From Pelagirhabdus alkalitolerans (lineage in GTDB: Bacteria; Bacillota; Bacilli; Bacillales; Amphibacillaceae): a DNA stretch of 64,000 bases. Position 1 is the stretch's first letter. Each line of letters begins with the position of its first letter. Below the pieces are notes generated by a model. That model saw only the letters and a list, made by a program, of their open reading frames with translations. It was not told where the DNA came from and did no database searches. Location: contig NZ_FMYI01000006.1 of NCBI RefSeq assembly GCF_900096905.1, positions 62,001 to 126,000 on the forward strand, written 5' to 3'. Below are positions 8,054 through 17,640 of this stretch, in pieces. Both the position numbers and the translations under genes were made by a program.

Positions 8054-8116
8054 TTTTAATGTGGAAATGTTACCATGGGGGGCGAGACTATGGTAAAAAT
8101 TAAGGAGCTGACAGTT

Positions 8117-9640
8117 TTGAAATTTAATAATCCTATACTAAGTGGATTTTATCCGGATCCGAGTATTGAAAGAGTCGGAGATGATTACTATTTAGTACTA
8201 AGTTCATTTGAGTATTATCCAGGTGTCCCCATTTTTCACAGTAAAGATCTCGTCAATTGGGATCAAATCGGGTACGTTTTAACCGATCAATTTAATTTAG
8301 AATCAAGAAAAGGATCAAAAGGTATATTTGCGCCGACGTTGAGATATCATGACGGTGTGTTTTATATGATTACAACGGATACAGATGGAATTGGTAACTT
8401 TTATGTGACAGCGACAGACCCAAGAGGTCCGTGGTCAGAGCCTATAACGATTCCTTATGGAAACATTGATCCTTCCCTAACATTTATTGGTGATACAACT
8501 TATGTAACGATCCAAAACGGAGAAGGATATGGTTCACATATTATTCAATATGAAATCGATAAAGAAACGGGCGAAGCGTTAACTGAGCCAGTTAAAATCT
8601 TCTCTGGAGATGGTGGCCAGTGGACAGAAGGGCCTCACCTGTATAAAATTGATTCAACATATTATTTAATGTGTGCTTGCGGTGGAACAGGTGAAGATCA
8701 CCGGGAAATCATTGCTAGAAGCGAGAATCCATATGGGCCGTTTGAATTGTATGAACAACCGATTTTGACGCACCGGGAAATTAGAGAACATCCGATCCAA
8801 ACAATTGGTCACGCGGATTTAGTCGATGATCCTGATGGCAACTGGTGGATGGTGTTTTTAGGAACACGACCAGCCAATGGAAAGTACACATTAATGGGAC
8901 GTGAAACTTTCTTAGCGCCTGTTGAATTTACTGAAGACGGCTGGCCCTATGTCGATAATAATGATGGTACAGTACAAGAAGTAATGGAGACGCCTCAATT
9001 GAAGGTAGAGCAAAAGAAAAATAGCGAATTCTTTACTGATTTCACTGAACATGAACTTGATGTAACGTGGACGTATTTGCGTAAAAAACGAGATGCCTAT
9101 TTTGTCTTTCCAAGTCGCAATGGTTGGTTAAGATTAGACGGACGAGCAGATAAATTAACAGATGAACAAGCTCATCCAACGATTCTATTACAAAGACAAC
9201 CGTCGCATCATTTTAAAGCTGAGACTCGTGTGTATTTAAAAGGTGAATTTGAAGATTGCGAGGCTGGACTTGTCGTCTGGTTAAATGAATATGCACATCA
9301 AACGATTGGCGAAAAGTTTGTAGACGAAAAGCGGATAATCACCGTCACAGAAGTAGCCCAACATAAACGCATCGTAAAAGAAATTGAAGTAGATACGGAT
9401 ATCATCGATCTAAAAGTTGAATGTGATGGTTCTTATTATACGTATTCCATTCAACCAGAAGAAGGAGAAGCTCAGGAAGTTGCTAAACTATCTGTTGCCA
9501 GTCTTTCAACAGAACATAATGGTGGATTTGGTGGAGTATTCACAGGCGTGATGGTTGGCCTTTACGCTACAGGTAATGGTAAAAAAGCACAAGAAAAAGC
9601 TTATTTCGACTGGTTTAAGTTAACCGATCAATCAAGGTAA
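8117..9640 (+). CDS. xynB: Beta-xylosidase / arabinofuranosidase, GH43
   Basis: GH43 subfamily XynB-type enzyme: an N-terminal five-bladed propeller (about 1-300) and a C-terminal beta-sandwich (about 315-505). Catalytic candidates: base Asp14 in FYPDPSI, the pKa-tuning Asp in NIDPSLTF and the general acid Glu in GQWTEGPHLY. It inverts non-reducing xylose ends of xylo-oligosaccharides. No signal peptide, so it acts inside the cell on imported oligomers. I chose the TTG at 8117 because AAGGAG lies nine bases upstream and the family starts near this point; ATG codons at 8075 and 8090 would add 14 or 9 residues and cannot be ruled out. It complements the secreted xylanases at 37-45 kb although it is not next to them. 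Confidence 0.88.
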   Translation: MKFNNPILSGFYPDPSIERVGDDYYLVLSSFEYYPGVPIFHSKDLVNWDQIGYVLTDQFNLESRKGSKGIFAPTLRYHDGVFYMITTDTDGIGNFYVTATDPRGPWSEPITIPYGNIDPSLTFIGDTTYVTIQNGEGYGSHIIQYEIDKETGEALTEPVKIFSGDGGQWTEGPHLYKIDSTYYLMCACGGTGEDHREIIARSENPYGPFELYEQPILTHREIREHPIQTIGHADLVDDPDGNWWMVFLGTRPANGKYTLMGRETFLAPVEFTEDGWPYVDNNDGTVQEVMETPQLKVEQKKNSEFFTDFTEHELDVTWTYLRKKRDAYFVFPSRNGWLRLDGRADKLTDEQAHPTILLQRQPSHHFKAETRVYLKGEFEDCEAGLVVWLNEYAHQTIGEKFVDEKRIITVTEVAQHKRIVKEIEVDTDIIDLKVECDGSYYTYSIQPEEGEAQEVAKLSVASLSTEHNGGFGGVFTGVMVGLYATGNGKKAQEKAYFDWFKLTDQSR

Positions 9641-9652
9641 TTTTAAAGAGAA

Positions 9653-9697
9653 AGCTCGTATTGGCTTCAATTGAAACCAATACGAGCTCTTTTTTTA
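9653..9697. terminator. Bidirectional terminator
   Basis: AGCTCGTATTGG and CCAATACGAGCT form a perfect 12-bp stem followed by seven T. It separates the GH43 gene from the convergent release-factor-like gene. Confidence 0.88.
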
Positions 9698-10522
9698 TGA
9701 GTTTGAAATTTCATTCAACGCTTTCGTTATAATTTTAGACTCTTCTTGGTCTAACATGTTTTTATCGATATAAGCATTAATTGTTTTATTCATTTCTTCA
9801 CCGAGTTCATGTGTTTCTTCACTTGGCCCCATCATGTAAATGTAATCCCAGCCGTGATCTTTGGCTAATTTGTCAAGGTCTGGAGCAATTGATTTATACC
9901 AACGATGACGATTTGCCTCGAAACGAGCAATGAATTGTTCTCGTTTTTTACTCTTACCTCCTGAGCCAACAGTGGCTTGTGCACGATGTGGTCCAGTGTG
10001 TCGTCTCCAATCTTCTGTATCCAAGTCAAGTTCATATAACACATCATCTAATGGTCTTCCTAGTTCAGTTTCCACGACACGTATGGCCTCTTTTTGAGTT
10101 AATATAATCCCCGCTTTTGGATAATCTTGATGCAGTTGAATGAGTTGATCCACCTTCGCAATTTCCTCCCAGAAGAATTCTGTCTTAACTGGTACTTGGA
10201 AAATTTCAGCAAACCAAACAGAATCATCAGGTGTTGCAAAGATGACGACACTTTTAGCAAAGTCAAGCTCATTTTCCGCAACATAGTCTTTTACTTTTTT
10301 CTTCACTTTTTGGAAATTTTCTAATTCATCTTTATTCCCATCATTTTTTAAATATTTCTCGAATCGTTGCAATCCATTTTTTAGGTGGATTCGCCATTCG
10401 CCCCCTTGTTGTTCAGGGTCTGAAGGATCTGTATTTAAGTACATGCTGAATACGCGTTCCGGTTTTTCTAAATAGAGACTTTCTAATCGTTTGATTTCTT
10501 TATTCATATTCATCTTTAACAT
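9695..10522 (-). CDS. VLRF1-type bacterial aeRF1-like release factor
   Basis: A 275-residue protein starting near MLKMNMNKEIKRLESLYLEK with PERVFSMYLNTDPSDPEQQGG, which I recognise as the bacterial archaeo-eukaryotic release factor 1-like family of Bacilli (VLRF1 type). The N-terminal half carries the catalytic-domain-like fold, with VGSGGKSKKREQFIARFEANRHRW at about 187-210 in the place of the eRF1 GGQ region; the GSGG motif is close to GGQ but lacks its Gln. Members are thought to release peptidyl-tRNA from stalled ribosomes; that is family knowledge, not shown here. Two alternative ATG starts lie 3 and 5 codons further in. Monocistronic by spacing. Confidence 0.75.
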   Translation of the reverse strand: MLKMNMNKEIKRLESLYLEKPERVFSMYLNTDPSDPEQQGGEWRIHLKNGLQRFEKYLKNDGNKDELENFQKVKKKVKDYVAENELDFAKSVVIFATPDDSVWFAEIFQVPVKTEFFWEEIAKVDQLIQLHQDYPKAGIILTQKEAIRVVETELGRPLDDVLYELDLDTEDWRRHTGPHRAQATVGSGGKSKKREQFIARFEANRHRWYKSIAPDLDKLAKDHGWDYIYMMGPSEETHELGEEMNKTINAYIDKNMLDQEESKIITKALNEISNS

Positions 10523-10615
10523 CGACTCCTTTTAGAAATAATCACCACTATATTGATTATCTATCCTAATCAACTTAAGTTTAAACATACAAATGTTAAT
10601 GTGTTTAGTTATTTC

Positions 10616-10644
10616 GTGTACAAAACAACTGAATTGTGTACAAA
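10616..10644 (+). promoter_or_regulatory. Direct repeats, candidate GlvR/RpiR operator
   Basis: GTGTACAAA occurs twice (10616-10624 and 10636-10644), 20 bases apart, about two helical turns, in front of the PTS gene. The RpiR-type regulator encoded at 14821-15567 is the obvious candidate ligand; this is inference. Confidence 0.5.
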
Positions 10645-10684
10645 CTACAATTTGATGATGGCGTTTTCAATCGTCCTAAAAGCA

Positions 10685-10699
10685 TTGTAAACGCTTTTA
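10685..10699. promoter_or_regulatory. cre site before the alpha-glucoside PTS
   Basis: TTGTAAACGCTTTTA matches the CcpA cre consensus closely and lies between the direct repeats and the start codon, so catabolite repression of the PTS operon is likely. Confidence 0.65.
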
Positions 10700-10747
10700 A
10701 ATGAGATTATAGTTAACGTGTCGAAACATTAAAGGGAGGGAACAAAC

Positions 10748-12334
10748 ATGAAAGATTTTTTTCAGAAGTTAGGTAAATCATTAATGATGCCCATTTCAAT
10801 TATTGCAGCAGCCGGTATTTTTCTAGGGCTGGCATCGGTACTACAGAATCCTGATATTGTCGGTGAAACATTCGTTTCGTTTGAAGGCGTTCAAAACGTG
10901 ATTGGTTTTGTAAGGTCGCTATCCGGTTCTTTATTTGGTAATTTACCGATTTTATTCGCTGTATCGATTGCGATTGGCATGGCTAGAAAAGAGAAGCCAA
11001 CTGCAGCATTCTCAGCTGTTATCGGATTTATTATTTTCCATGTGACATTAGAGTATATTTTAGGTCTTAACGGTGTGACAGCAGAAACAACATCAATTGA
11101 TTACTTAATGGCTGAGGGCATGTCAGAATTAGAAGCGACTCAGGTAAACTCTCAGTATGAAACAGTTTTAGGTATCTTTACTTTAAGAATGAACGTATTT
11201 GCTGGTATTTTAGCCGGTGGTTTAGTTGCTATTCTTCATAATAAGTTTTATAACGTCGAGTTACCTGTAGCCATCAGCTTCTTTGGTGGAAAGAGATTTG
11301 TACCGATTATCACAACAGTAGCTGTTCCCGTATTATCACTTGCTATGTACTATATTTGGCCATTTGTTGGTGGTGCGATTGAATCACTAGGTAACGTCAT
11401 TGCTGATTCAGGACTGTTTGGTACATTCTTGTTCGGTTTCTTAGAACGTTTACTTATTCCAACAGGTTTACACCACATTTTAAACCAACTTGTTCGTTTC
11501 ACACCAATCGGTGGTATTGCCATGATTGATGGTGATCAAGTCGTAGGTGCGTTAAACATTTTCAATACAGCACTGGCTCAAGATGTATTAGATTTTGACC
11601 TTATGTCTACTGCTACACGCTTCTTAGCTCAAGGTAAAGTACCGTTTATGGTATTTGGTTTACCTGCTGCTGGTTTTGCGATGATAAACACGGCAAGACT
11701 TGGTGAGAAAAAACGCGTGAAAGGTTTATTATTCGCAGCGATTTTAGCAGCGTTTACAACAGGTATTACAGAACCGATTGAATTTGCGTTTATCTTTGTA
11801 TCACCTTTACTATTTGTATTCCACGCATTTATGGCAGGTCTATCGTTTATGTTAATGGATCTCTTTAATGTTGTGATCGGAAATGTTCAAGGTGGTGTGA
11901 TTGATTTAACGGTGTTTGGTGTCTTACAAGGTACAGCAACAAATTGGTTCTTCGCTGTGATCGTTGGTATTGGGTATGCATTTGCTTATTACTACTTCTT
12001 CAAATTCATTATTACGAAGAAAAATATTCAAACGCCAGGTCGTGAAAAGTTAGACGAAGGACAAGATGTAGAAGTGAAGGATGATGGTCACTTAGGTGAA
12101 ACGATTGTTGAGGCCTTAGGTGGCGTGAATAATATTGAAGAAATAGAGAACTGCTTCACTCGACTTCGTCTCGTTGTAAAAGATGCGAATGTTGCAGATG
12201 AACAGAAATTAAAAAACACAGGAGCAGCCGGTGTGGTAAAGATTGACGATAAACATATACAAGTCATATATGGCCCACAAGTAGAAGGCATTGCTCAAAA
12301 AGTTAAAGGGGTGCCAGGAAATGAAGAAAAATAA
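10748..12334 (+). CDS. malP: PTS alpha-glucoside (maltose-type) transporter IICB
   Basis: A 528-residue fused IIC-IIB permease. The IIC part (about 1-430) has many membrane helices beginning FFQKLGKSLMMPISIIAAAG and contains ERLLIPTGLHHILN and GITEPIEFAFIFVSPLL, typical of the glucose/glucoside family. The IIB domain (about 450-525) carries the phospho-cysteine in NCFTRLRLVV. The next gene is a GH4 6-phospho-alpha-glucosidase, so the substrate is most likely maltose or a related disaccharide, as for B. subtilis MalP (GlvC). No IIA domain is present; a glucose-type IIA from elsewhere must serve. RBS AAAGGGAGGG. A cre site and direct repeats lie upstream. Confidence 0.9.
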   Translation: MKDFFQKLGKSLMMPISIIAAAGIFLGLASVLQNPDIVGETFVSFEGVQNVIGFVRSLSGSLFGNLPILFAVSIAIGMARKEKPTAAFSAVIGFIIFHVTLEYILGLNGVTAETTSIDYLMAEGMSELEATQVNSQYETVLGIFTLRMNVFAGILAGGLVAILHNKFYNVELPVAISFFGGKRFVPIITTVAVPVLSLAMYYIWPFVGGAIESLGNVIADSGLFGTFLFGFLERLLIPTGLHHILNQLVRFTPIGGIAMIDGDQVVGALNIFNTALAQDVLDFDLMSTATRFLAQGKVPFMVFGLPAAGFAMINTARLGEKKRVKGLLFAAILAAFTTGITEPIEFAFIFVSPLLFVFHAFMAGLSFMLMDLFNVVIGNVQGGVIDLTVFGVLQGTATNWFFAVIVGIGYAFAYYYFFKFIITKKNIQTPGREKLDEGQDVEVKDDGHLGETIVEALGGVNNIEEIENCFTRLRLVVKDANVADEQKLKNTGAAGVVKIDDKHIQVIYGPQVEGIAQKVKGVPGNEEK

Positions 12335-13643
12335 TATTGTATTAGTTGGTGGTGGTTCGACATGGACACCAGGTATTTTGAAAGCCATGACGACGCATTT
12401 AGATCAATTTGCGTTAAATAAAGTAACATTGTACGATATCGACGCTGAACGTCAAAATATCATCGGTGAATTTGCTAAAATCCTTTTTAGAGAAGAAGCA
12501 CCTGATGTAGAAGTCGCCTACACAACAGATAAAGAAGAAGCTTATCGTGATGTTGACTTTGTCTTTTGTCAAATGCGTACCGGTGGTTTCGATATGAGAG
12601 AACAAGATGAGAAAATCCCACTGAGTATGGGCTTAATTGGTCAAGAAACATGTGGACCTGGCGGATTTGCATACGGACTTCGTTCGATTCGTGATATGGA
12701 AGAAATGGTTAAAGATGTGAGAAGCCTAAGTCCTAATGCTTGGATTTTAAATTATACAAATCCAGCTGCAATTGTCGGCTTAGCATTAGATAAATTGTTC
12801 CCAGAAGATGATCGTATTTTAAATATTTGTGATCAGCCAGTTAACTTAATGCGCTCATATGCAAAACTCATCGATCATGATGTGAATAAATTGGAGCCTG
12901 AGTATTTCGGATTGAATCATTATGGATGGTTTACAGCTATCTATGATGAGAATGGTATGGATGTTGCGCCTAAAATCAAAGAAATTGTGTTAAATGGCGG
13001 GTTCCGTCCAGTAGATGCTGAGCAGCGCGATCAATCATGGTTAGATACGTATGCAATGGTTGAAGATATGTTAAGAGATTTCCCTGATTATTTACCGAAT
13101 ACGTACTTGCAATATTACTTGTATCCGGATTATAAGTTGTCAACACTTGACCCTGACTATACACGTACAGATGAAGTGAGAAATGGTCGTGAACAAAAAG
13201 TCTTTGCTGAGTGTGAACGTATTGTTAAAAATGATACAACACAAGACTCAAAAGTTGTTCATAATGACGCACATGGTGATATGATGGTAGAGGTGGCAGC
13301 TTCTATTGCAAATAACCTGAGAAAAACGTATGTTGTAATTGTGAGAAATGATGGTATTGTATCAAACTTAGATGATGATGTGATGATTGAAGTCGCAGCA
13401 TCACTCGGTAAAAATGGCCCGCATCCTTATTCTGTTGGTAAAATTGACACCTTCTACAAAGGGTTAATTGAATCTCAACATGCATTTGAGAAATTAACAG
13501 TTGAAGCTTATGTAGAAAATTCTTATACAAAAGCGCTTCAAGCATTAACACTAAATCGTACGATTGTCGATGCGAAAAAAGCTAGAAAAGTATTAGATGC
13601 GCTAATCGAAGCCAATAAAGATTATTGGCCAACATTAAACTAG
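12321..13643 (+). CDS. malA: 6-phospho-alpha-glucosidase, GH4
   Basis: A 440-residue GH4 enzyme (B. subtilis MalA/GlvA is 442). The N-terminal Rossmann motif VLVGGGSTWTPGILKAM binds NAD; CDQPVNLM and GLNHYGWF hold the Cys and His that bind the Mn ion, as known for the family. It splits maltose 6-phosphate and similar phospho-disaccharides to glucose and glucose 6-phosphate by a redox mechanism. The ATG at 12321 overlaps the end of the PTS gene by 14 bases, showing translational coupling; a frame extending to 12291 has no better start. Unlike B. subtilis, the regulator gene is not between the two but lies beyond glycerate kinase. Confidence 0.93.
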   Translation: MKKNNIVLVGGGSTWTPGILKAMTTHLDQFALNKVTLYDIDAERQNIIGEFAKILFREEAPDVEVAYTTDKEEAYRDVDFVFCQMRTGGFDMREQDEKIPLSMGLIGQETCGPGGFAYGLRSIRDMEEMVKDVRSLSPNAWILNYTNPAAIVGLALDKLFPEDDRILNICDQPVNLMRSYAKLIDHDVNKLEPEYFGLNHYGWFTAIYDENGMDVAPKIKEIVLNGGFRPVDAEQRDQSWLDTYAMVEDMLRDFPDYLPNTYLQYYLYPDYKLSTLDPDYTRTDEVRNGREQKVFAECERIVKNDTTQDSKVVHNDAHGDMMVEVAASIANNLRKTYVVIVRNDGIVSNLDDDVMIEVAASLGKNGPHPYSVGKIDTFYKGLIESQHAFEKLTVEAYVENSYTKALQALTLNRTIVDAKKARKVLDALIEANKDYWPTLN

Positions 13644-13651
13644 TGACCGAT

Positions 13652-13693
13652 AAAATAGAGGCAATAGACGCTCGCGTCATTGCCTCTATTTTT
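13652..13693 (+). terminator. Terminator after malA
   Basis: AATAGAGGCAAT...GACG pairs with CGTC...ATTGCCTCTATT, then five T. It separates the malPA unit from glycerate kinase. Confidence 0.85.
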
Positions 13694-13721
13694 CTAACAT
13701 ATAATAAGGAGAGGAAAAAAC

Positions 13722-14861
13722 ATGCGAATTTTATCAGCTATTGATTCGTTTAAAGGGTCGATGACAAGTAAACAAGCCAATAACGTTGTAAAAGAAGCTT
13801 TAGAACCTGAGCATCAGGTGACGACTTTTCCGATTGCTGATGGCGGTGAAGGGACAGTTGAAGCATTCTTAGATGTTTTACCTGGTAAATTAATTGAAGA
13901 GCCGGTTACAGGACCTACGGGAGAAACGGAACGATGTTATTATGGATGGTTTGAAAAAGAAGCTTTATCGATTATTGAAGTGGCAGAAGCGGCAGGAATT
14001 ACGAAAGTAGATCGAGACAAACGCCATCCTCGTTACACTACAAGCTATGGTGTTGGTGAGCAAATCATGTCTGCACTTGAACGAGGGATGAAAAAATGTA
14101 TTATCGGTCTAGGGGGGAGTGCGACTGTTGATGGAGGGATCGGTTTACTTCAAGCGCTCGGTGTTCGTTTTCTGAATAAACATCAAGAAGAGCTACCGAC
14201 CTTACCGATCGACCTCGCAGCTGTTGATAGTGTGGATACGACACACCTTGATCCTCGGCTATACGATGTTGAATTTATTGTCGGTTCAGATGTTGAAAAC
14301 CCGTTGCTAGGAGAAAATGGTGCAACCTATGTGTTTGGACCGCAAAAAGGATTAAGAGATCATGAGCTCATTTGTCATGAAAAGAGTATGCAGCACTTTG
14401 CTGAACGGATCAGCAAAGTGACGAGAACCGACTATAAGCATACTGAAGGCTCAGGCGCAGCAGGTGGTATCGGCTTTTGTTTGTATGCATTTTTCAATGC
14501 AACCCCTAAAAGTGGCTTTCAGTTATTGGCTGAAAAAGGGGGGCTTTCCCAACTGATAGAAAATGCCGATCTCGTCATCACAGGAGAAGGTAAATTTGAT
14601 ACACAATCGATTCAAGGTAAAGTCCCGGTTGGGATTAGCCGACTTGCTGGAAAGTTAGATGTTCCAACCATTGTTTTTGCAGCTATTATTGATGACGGAC
14701 TCATTGATTTAAAAGAAGAATCAATCTCCGCTGTACTTCCAATTGTTGACGCGCCTATGTCAGTTGATGAAGCAATTAAAAACGGTCCTGCTTTATTAAG
14801 AAAAGCAGTTAAACGATCGTTTAATTTGATTTCGAATGATACCTTTTCAGATATTCCGTGA
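13722..14861 (+). CDS. glxK: Glycerate kinase (GK-I family)
   Basis: A 379-residue kinase with the GK-I start MRILSAIDSFKGSMTSKQAN, the FPIADGGEGT motif, KCIIGLGGSATVDGGIGLLQ, GSDVENPLLGENGA and VITGEGKFDTQS, all conserved in the GarK/GlxK fold. It phosphorylates D-glycerate, normally to 2-phosphoglycerate. It follows the malA terminator with its own GGAGAGG ribosome site and runs 41 bases into the convergent RpiR gene, so the two transcripts overlap at their 3' ends. No other glycerate-pathway gene is near, so its metabolic setting is unclear. Confidence 0.92.
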   Translation: MRILSAIDSFKGSMTSKQANNVVKEALEPEHQVTTFPIADGGEGTVEAFLDVLPGKLIEEPVTGPTGETERCYYGWFEKEALSIIEVAEAAGITKVDRDKRHPRYTTSYGVGEQIMSALERGMKKCIIGLGGSATVDGGIGLLQALGVRFLNKHQEELPTLPIDLAAVDSVDTTHLDPRLYDVEFIVGSDVENPLLGENGATYVFGPQKGLRDHELICHEKSMQHFAERISKVTRTDYKHTEGSGAAGGIGFCLYAFFNATPKSGFQLLAEKGGLSQLIENADLVITGEGKFDTQSIQGKVPVGISRLAGKLDVPTIVFAAIIDDGLIDLKEESISAVLPIVDAPMSVDEAIKNGPALLRKAVKRSFNLISNDTFSDIP

Positions 14862-15567
14862 ACAATAAGTTGATAAGGTAGTGAACACTAAAGCGATCGG
14901 TCGCATCGATTCCGTTAACGCGGACATCACTTGAAAAGCCATACAATTGAAAATCAGTTTGTTTGGCGAGTGAGTTTGTCGAAAAACCAGTAATGCTAAG
15001 TGTCTTTGCACCAGCCACTTGTGCGATCGTTGTCGCTTTAAGTATATTATCTGTTTCACCACTTAAGCTAATGGCGATCGCTAAATCATTTTCAGTTAAC
15101 AGTTCTGCATTATATTTCATAACATGGGGATCCAAAAAAGTTTGAGAATGTTTCCCGACCAGTTGTAGTCTCGCATCGAGTTCATCTGCTGGTAGTCTAG
15201 ATAAGCCTACAGCAAAGAAAAGAATACGATTAGCATGATGGATCGCATCTAAAACATCATTCACAGTATCCATATTTACGAGTTGTTTCGTTTTAACGAT
15301 TTGCTCATCTAAAGATGTGATCTCTATATAATCATTTTCAGTCTGTTCTGTTTGGTAGAGAGCTTCTCTAAAGTCAGTAAAACCTTTAAAACCTAGTTTC
15401 TTACATAAACGTGTAATCGTGTTTGGTGCAGTAAAATGATTTTGTGCGACTTGACGAATCGTCATATCCTTAATACTGTTCTTTTTCTGAAGTAAGTCAT
15501 CTAGTATAAATGATTCCGTTTCATTTAATGTGTGTTGATTTTGTTTAAGGCGATCGTAAAAATACAT
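14821..15567 (-). CDS. MurR/RpiR family regulator, GlvR-like
   Basis: A 248-residue regulator. Residues about 1-75 form the RpiR helix-turn-helix (IRQVAQNHFTAPNTITRLCKK); residues about 100-245 are a SIS sugar-phosphate-binding domain (FFAVGLSRLPADELDARL, AIAISLSGETDNILKA, LSITGFSTN). In B. subtilis the RpiR-type GlvR activates the maltose PTS/GH4 operon, and this gene lies 1.2 kb from the malPA pair, so it probably senses phosphorylated alpha-glucosides. Its 3' end overlaps glycerate kinase. The inference about the target operon rests on context and the repeats at 10616-10644. Confidence 0.85.
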   Translation of the reverse strand: MYFYDRLKQNQHTLNETESFILDDLLQKKNSIKDMTIRQVAQNHFTAPNTITRLCKKLGFKGFTDFREALYQTEQTENDYIEITSLDEQIVKTKQLVNMDTVNDVLDAIHHANRILFFAVGLSRLPADELDARLQLVGKHSQTFLDPHVMKYNAELLTENDLAIAISLSGETDNILKATTIAQVAGAKTLSITGFSTNSLAKQTDFQLYGFSSDVRVNGIDATDRFSVHYLINLLFTEYLKRYHSKSN

Positions 15568-15673
15568 GGGCTCTAATTCTCCTTATCATGACAATCTCTA
15601 ATCACTAGTTTAGCATGATTGTGCATTGGTGAATATGACGAATGTGTGAACACCTTAAAAGAAAATGAATTTA

Positions 15674-15688
15674 AGTTTTCAGAATTAA
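15674..15688. promoter_or_regulatory. CodY-box-like site before ilvD
   Basis: AGTTTTCAGAATTAA matches 10 of 15 positions of the CodY box AATTTTCWGAAAATT, with the core TTTTCAGAA intact. It lies about 70 bases before the ilvD start; CodY control of branched-chain amino-acid genes is well known. Confidence 0.45.
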
Positions 15689-15754
15689 AATAAAAGTTTG
15701 AAATTTACTTAAAGATGATTTAAAGTATAATAAATAGCAATTGGAGGGTGAGAT

Positions 15755-17437
15755 ATGTCGAAAGATCTAAGAATTAAAAGTCAAGTATATGATGATGCTA
15801 AACGCGCACCAAACCGTGCGATGTTAAGAGCTGTCGGATTCACCGATGAAAGCTTTAAAAAACCACAAATCGGTATCGCGAGTACATGGAGTGAAGTCAC
15901 ACCATGTAACATTCACCTTCATGGCCTAGCTGAAAAAGCGAAATCAGGGGTGCAAGAGGCTGGCGGTGTCCCTTTAATCTTTAATACAATTACAGTTTCT
16001 GATGGTATTTCAATGGGAACAGATGGCATGCGTTACTCTTTACCAAGTCGTGATGTAATTGCTGATTCGATTGAAACGGTTGTGGGTGCTGAAAACTTAG
16101 ATGGTTATGTTGCAATCGGAGGGTGTGATAAAAATATTCCAGGTTGCATGATTGCGATCTCCAGATCAGATGTACCGGCTGTATTCGTTTACGGAGGTAC
16201 GATTGCACCGGGCTATCGAAATGGTGAGAAATTAGACATCGTATCGGTATTTGAAGGTGTTGGAAAACATAACAACGGTCAAATTTCAGATGAAGAATTG
16301 CACGGTATCGAATGTGCTGCTTGTCCGGGTGCAGGTTCGTGTGGTGGTATGTATACTGCAAATACGATGGCATCAGCCGTTGAAGCGATGGGGATGAGCT
16401 TACCAGGAAGTTCTTCTCACCCAGCCGAGTCGGGAGATAAGTATGTAGATGTAGAAGAAGCTGGTAAAGCAAGTTATAAATTATTAGAAAAAGGCATTTA
16501 TCCAAAAGATATTATGACGAAAGAAGCATTTGAAAATGCGATCACCGTTGTCATGGCTTTAGGTGGCTCTACGAATGCGATTTTACACTTATTAGCGATT
16601 GCTAATGCAGCTGAAGTTGATTTAACACTTGATGATTTCGATCGTATTCAAAAGAAAGTACCTCACTTAGCTGATCTTAAACCAAGTGGACAATATGTGA
16701 TGGAAGATTTATATAAAGTAGGCGGCGTACCGGCTGTTATGAAATTACTTTTAGAGAATGGATACTTACATGGTGATTGTTTAACCGTTACTGGGAAAAC
16801 AGTGGCTGAAAACTTAAAAGACGCTGAAGACCTTGCAGAAGGTCAAGAAATTATTAAACCATTCGAAGAGCCTTATCGCAAAACAGGGCCACTTGTGATT
16901 TTAAAAGGTAATTTAGCCCCAAGTGGTGCAGTTGCAAAAGTTTCTGGGGTAAAAGTTAAACGACATACTGGGCCTGCGCGTGTGTTTGAAACAGAGCGCG
17001 AAGCAACAGAAGCCGTGATGGATAATAAGATTAACGAAGGAGATGTTTTAGTCATTCGTGGAGTTGGCCCTAAAGGTGGCCCGGGAATGCCTGAGATGCT
17101 TTCCATTTCTGCGATCCTAGTCGGAAAAGGACTTGGACAATCTGTAGCCCTCTTAACAGACGGCAGGTTCTCTGGTGGAACGCATGGTCTGGTCGTAGGT
17201 CATATTGCACCAGAAGCTCAAGATCGTGGTCCAATTGCCATTTTAAATGAAGGTGATGAAGTAACGATCGATTCAGATACGCAAGAGTTAACAGTCAGTC
17301 TTTCAGATGATGAAATAGCGAAACGTTTAGAAAGCTATGAACCACCAAGATTACATCAAAAAGGTGTCTTAGGTAAATACGCTCATAACGTAGCATGCTC
17401 ATCAATTGGTGCTGTAACAGATAATTTTAACGATTAA
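15755..17437 (+). CDS. ilvD: Dihydroxy-acid dehydratase
   Basis: A 560-residue IlvD/Edd family protein. Iron-sulfur ligands are visible in [10 protein letters not shown] and [20 protein letters not shown], with [12 protein letters not shown] and [12 protein letters not shown] further on. It dehydrates 2,3-dihydroxy-isovalerate and -methylvalerate in valine and isoleucine synthesis. RBS TTGGAGGGTGAG. It stands alone, away from an ilvBHC-leu operon, with a CodY-like box upstream and its own terminator. The closely related pentonate/hexonate dehydratases share this fold, but motifs and length fit IlvD best. Confidence 0.95.
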   Translation: MSKDLRIKSQVYDDAKRAPNRAMLRAVGFTDESFKKPQIGIASTWSEVTPCNIHLHGLAEKAKSGVQEAGGVPLIFNTITVSDGISMGTDGMRYSLPSRDVIADSIETVVGAENLDGYVAIGGCDKNIPGCMIAISRSDVPAVFVYGGTIAPGYRNGEKLDIVSVFEGVGKHNNGQISDEELHGIECAACPGAGSCGGMYTANTMASAVEAMGMSLPGSSSHPAESGDKYVDVEEAGKASYKLLEKGIYPKDIMTKEAFENAITVVMALGGSTNAILHLLAIANAAEVDLTLDDFDRIQKKVPHLADLKPSGQYVMEDLYKVGGVPAVMKLLLENGYLHGDCLTVTGKTVAENLKDAEDLAEGQEIIKPFEEPYRKTGPLVILKGNLAPSGAVAKVSGVKVKRHTGPARVFETEREATEAVMDNKINEGDVLVIRGVGPKGGPGMPEMLSISAILVGKGLGQSVALLTDGRFSGGTHGLVVGHIAPEAQDRGPIAILNEGDEVTIDSDTQELTVSLSDDEIAKRLESYEPPRLHQKGVLGKYAHNVACSSIGAVTDNFND

Positions 17438-17450
17438 TGAATGATAGCGA

Positions 17451-17481
17451 AGAGACTCTATTTAATAGGGTCTCTTTTTTT
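17451..17481 (+). terminator. Terminator after ilvD
   Basis: AGAGACTCTATT and AATAGGGTCTCT form a stem with one mismatch, followed by six or more T. Confidence 0.82.
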
Positions 17482-17530
17482 GGGTGCTATTAAGTTTAAG
17501 ATTATGAATATTTGAGAGAACATTTTGATA

Positions 17531-17559
17531 TTGTGGCATTATTTGGTTTGATTTATACT
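17531..17559 (+). promoter_or_regulatory. Sigma-A-like promoter of the chemoreceptor gene
   Basis: TTGTGG, 17 bases, TATACT. It would give a leader of about 175 bases before the chemoreceptor start, long enough for the RNA structure described at 17641-17736. Confidence 0.5.
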
Positions 17560-17640
17560 AGACTTATCAACAATTTAAATTAAATTAATTTATAAACGAA
17601 AAGGTGTTGATAAGTAAAAATTCAAAAAAAGAATAGTCAA

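Noticed and set aside
15990..16505. 171-aa His/Leu-rich minus-strand ORF inside ilvD
   Set aside because: Composition of a shadow frame, and ilvD is intact and conserved over the same bases.
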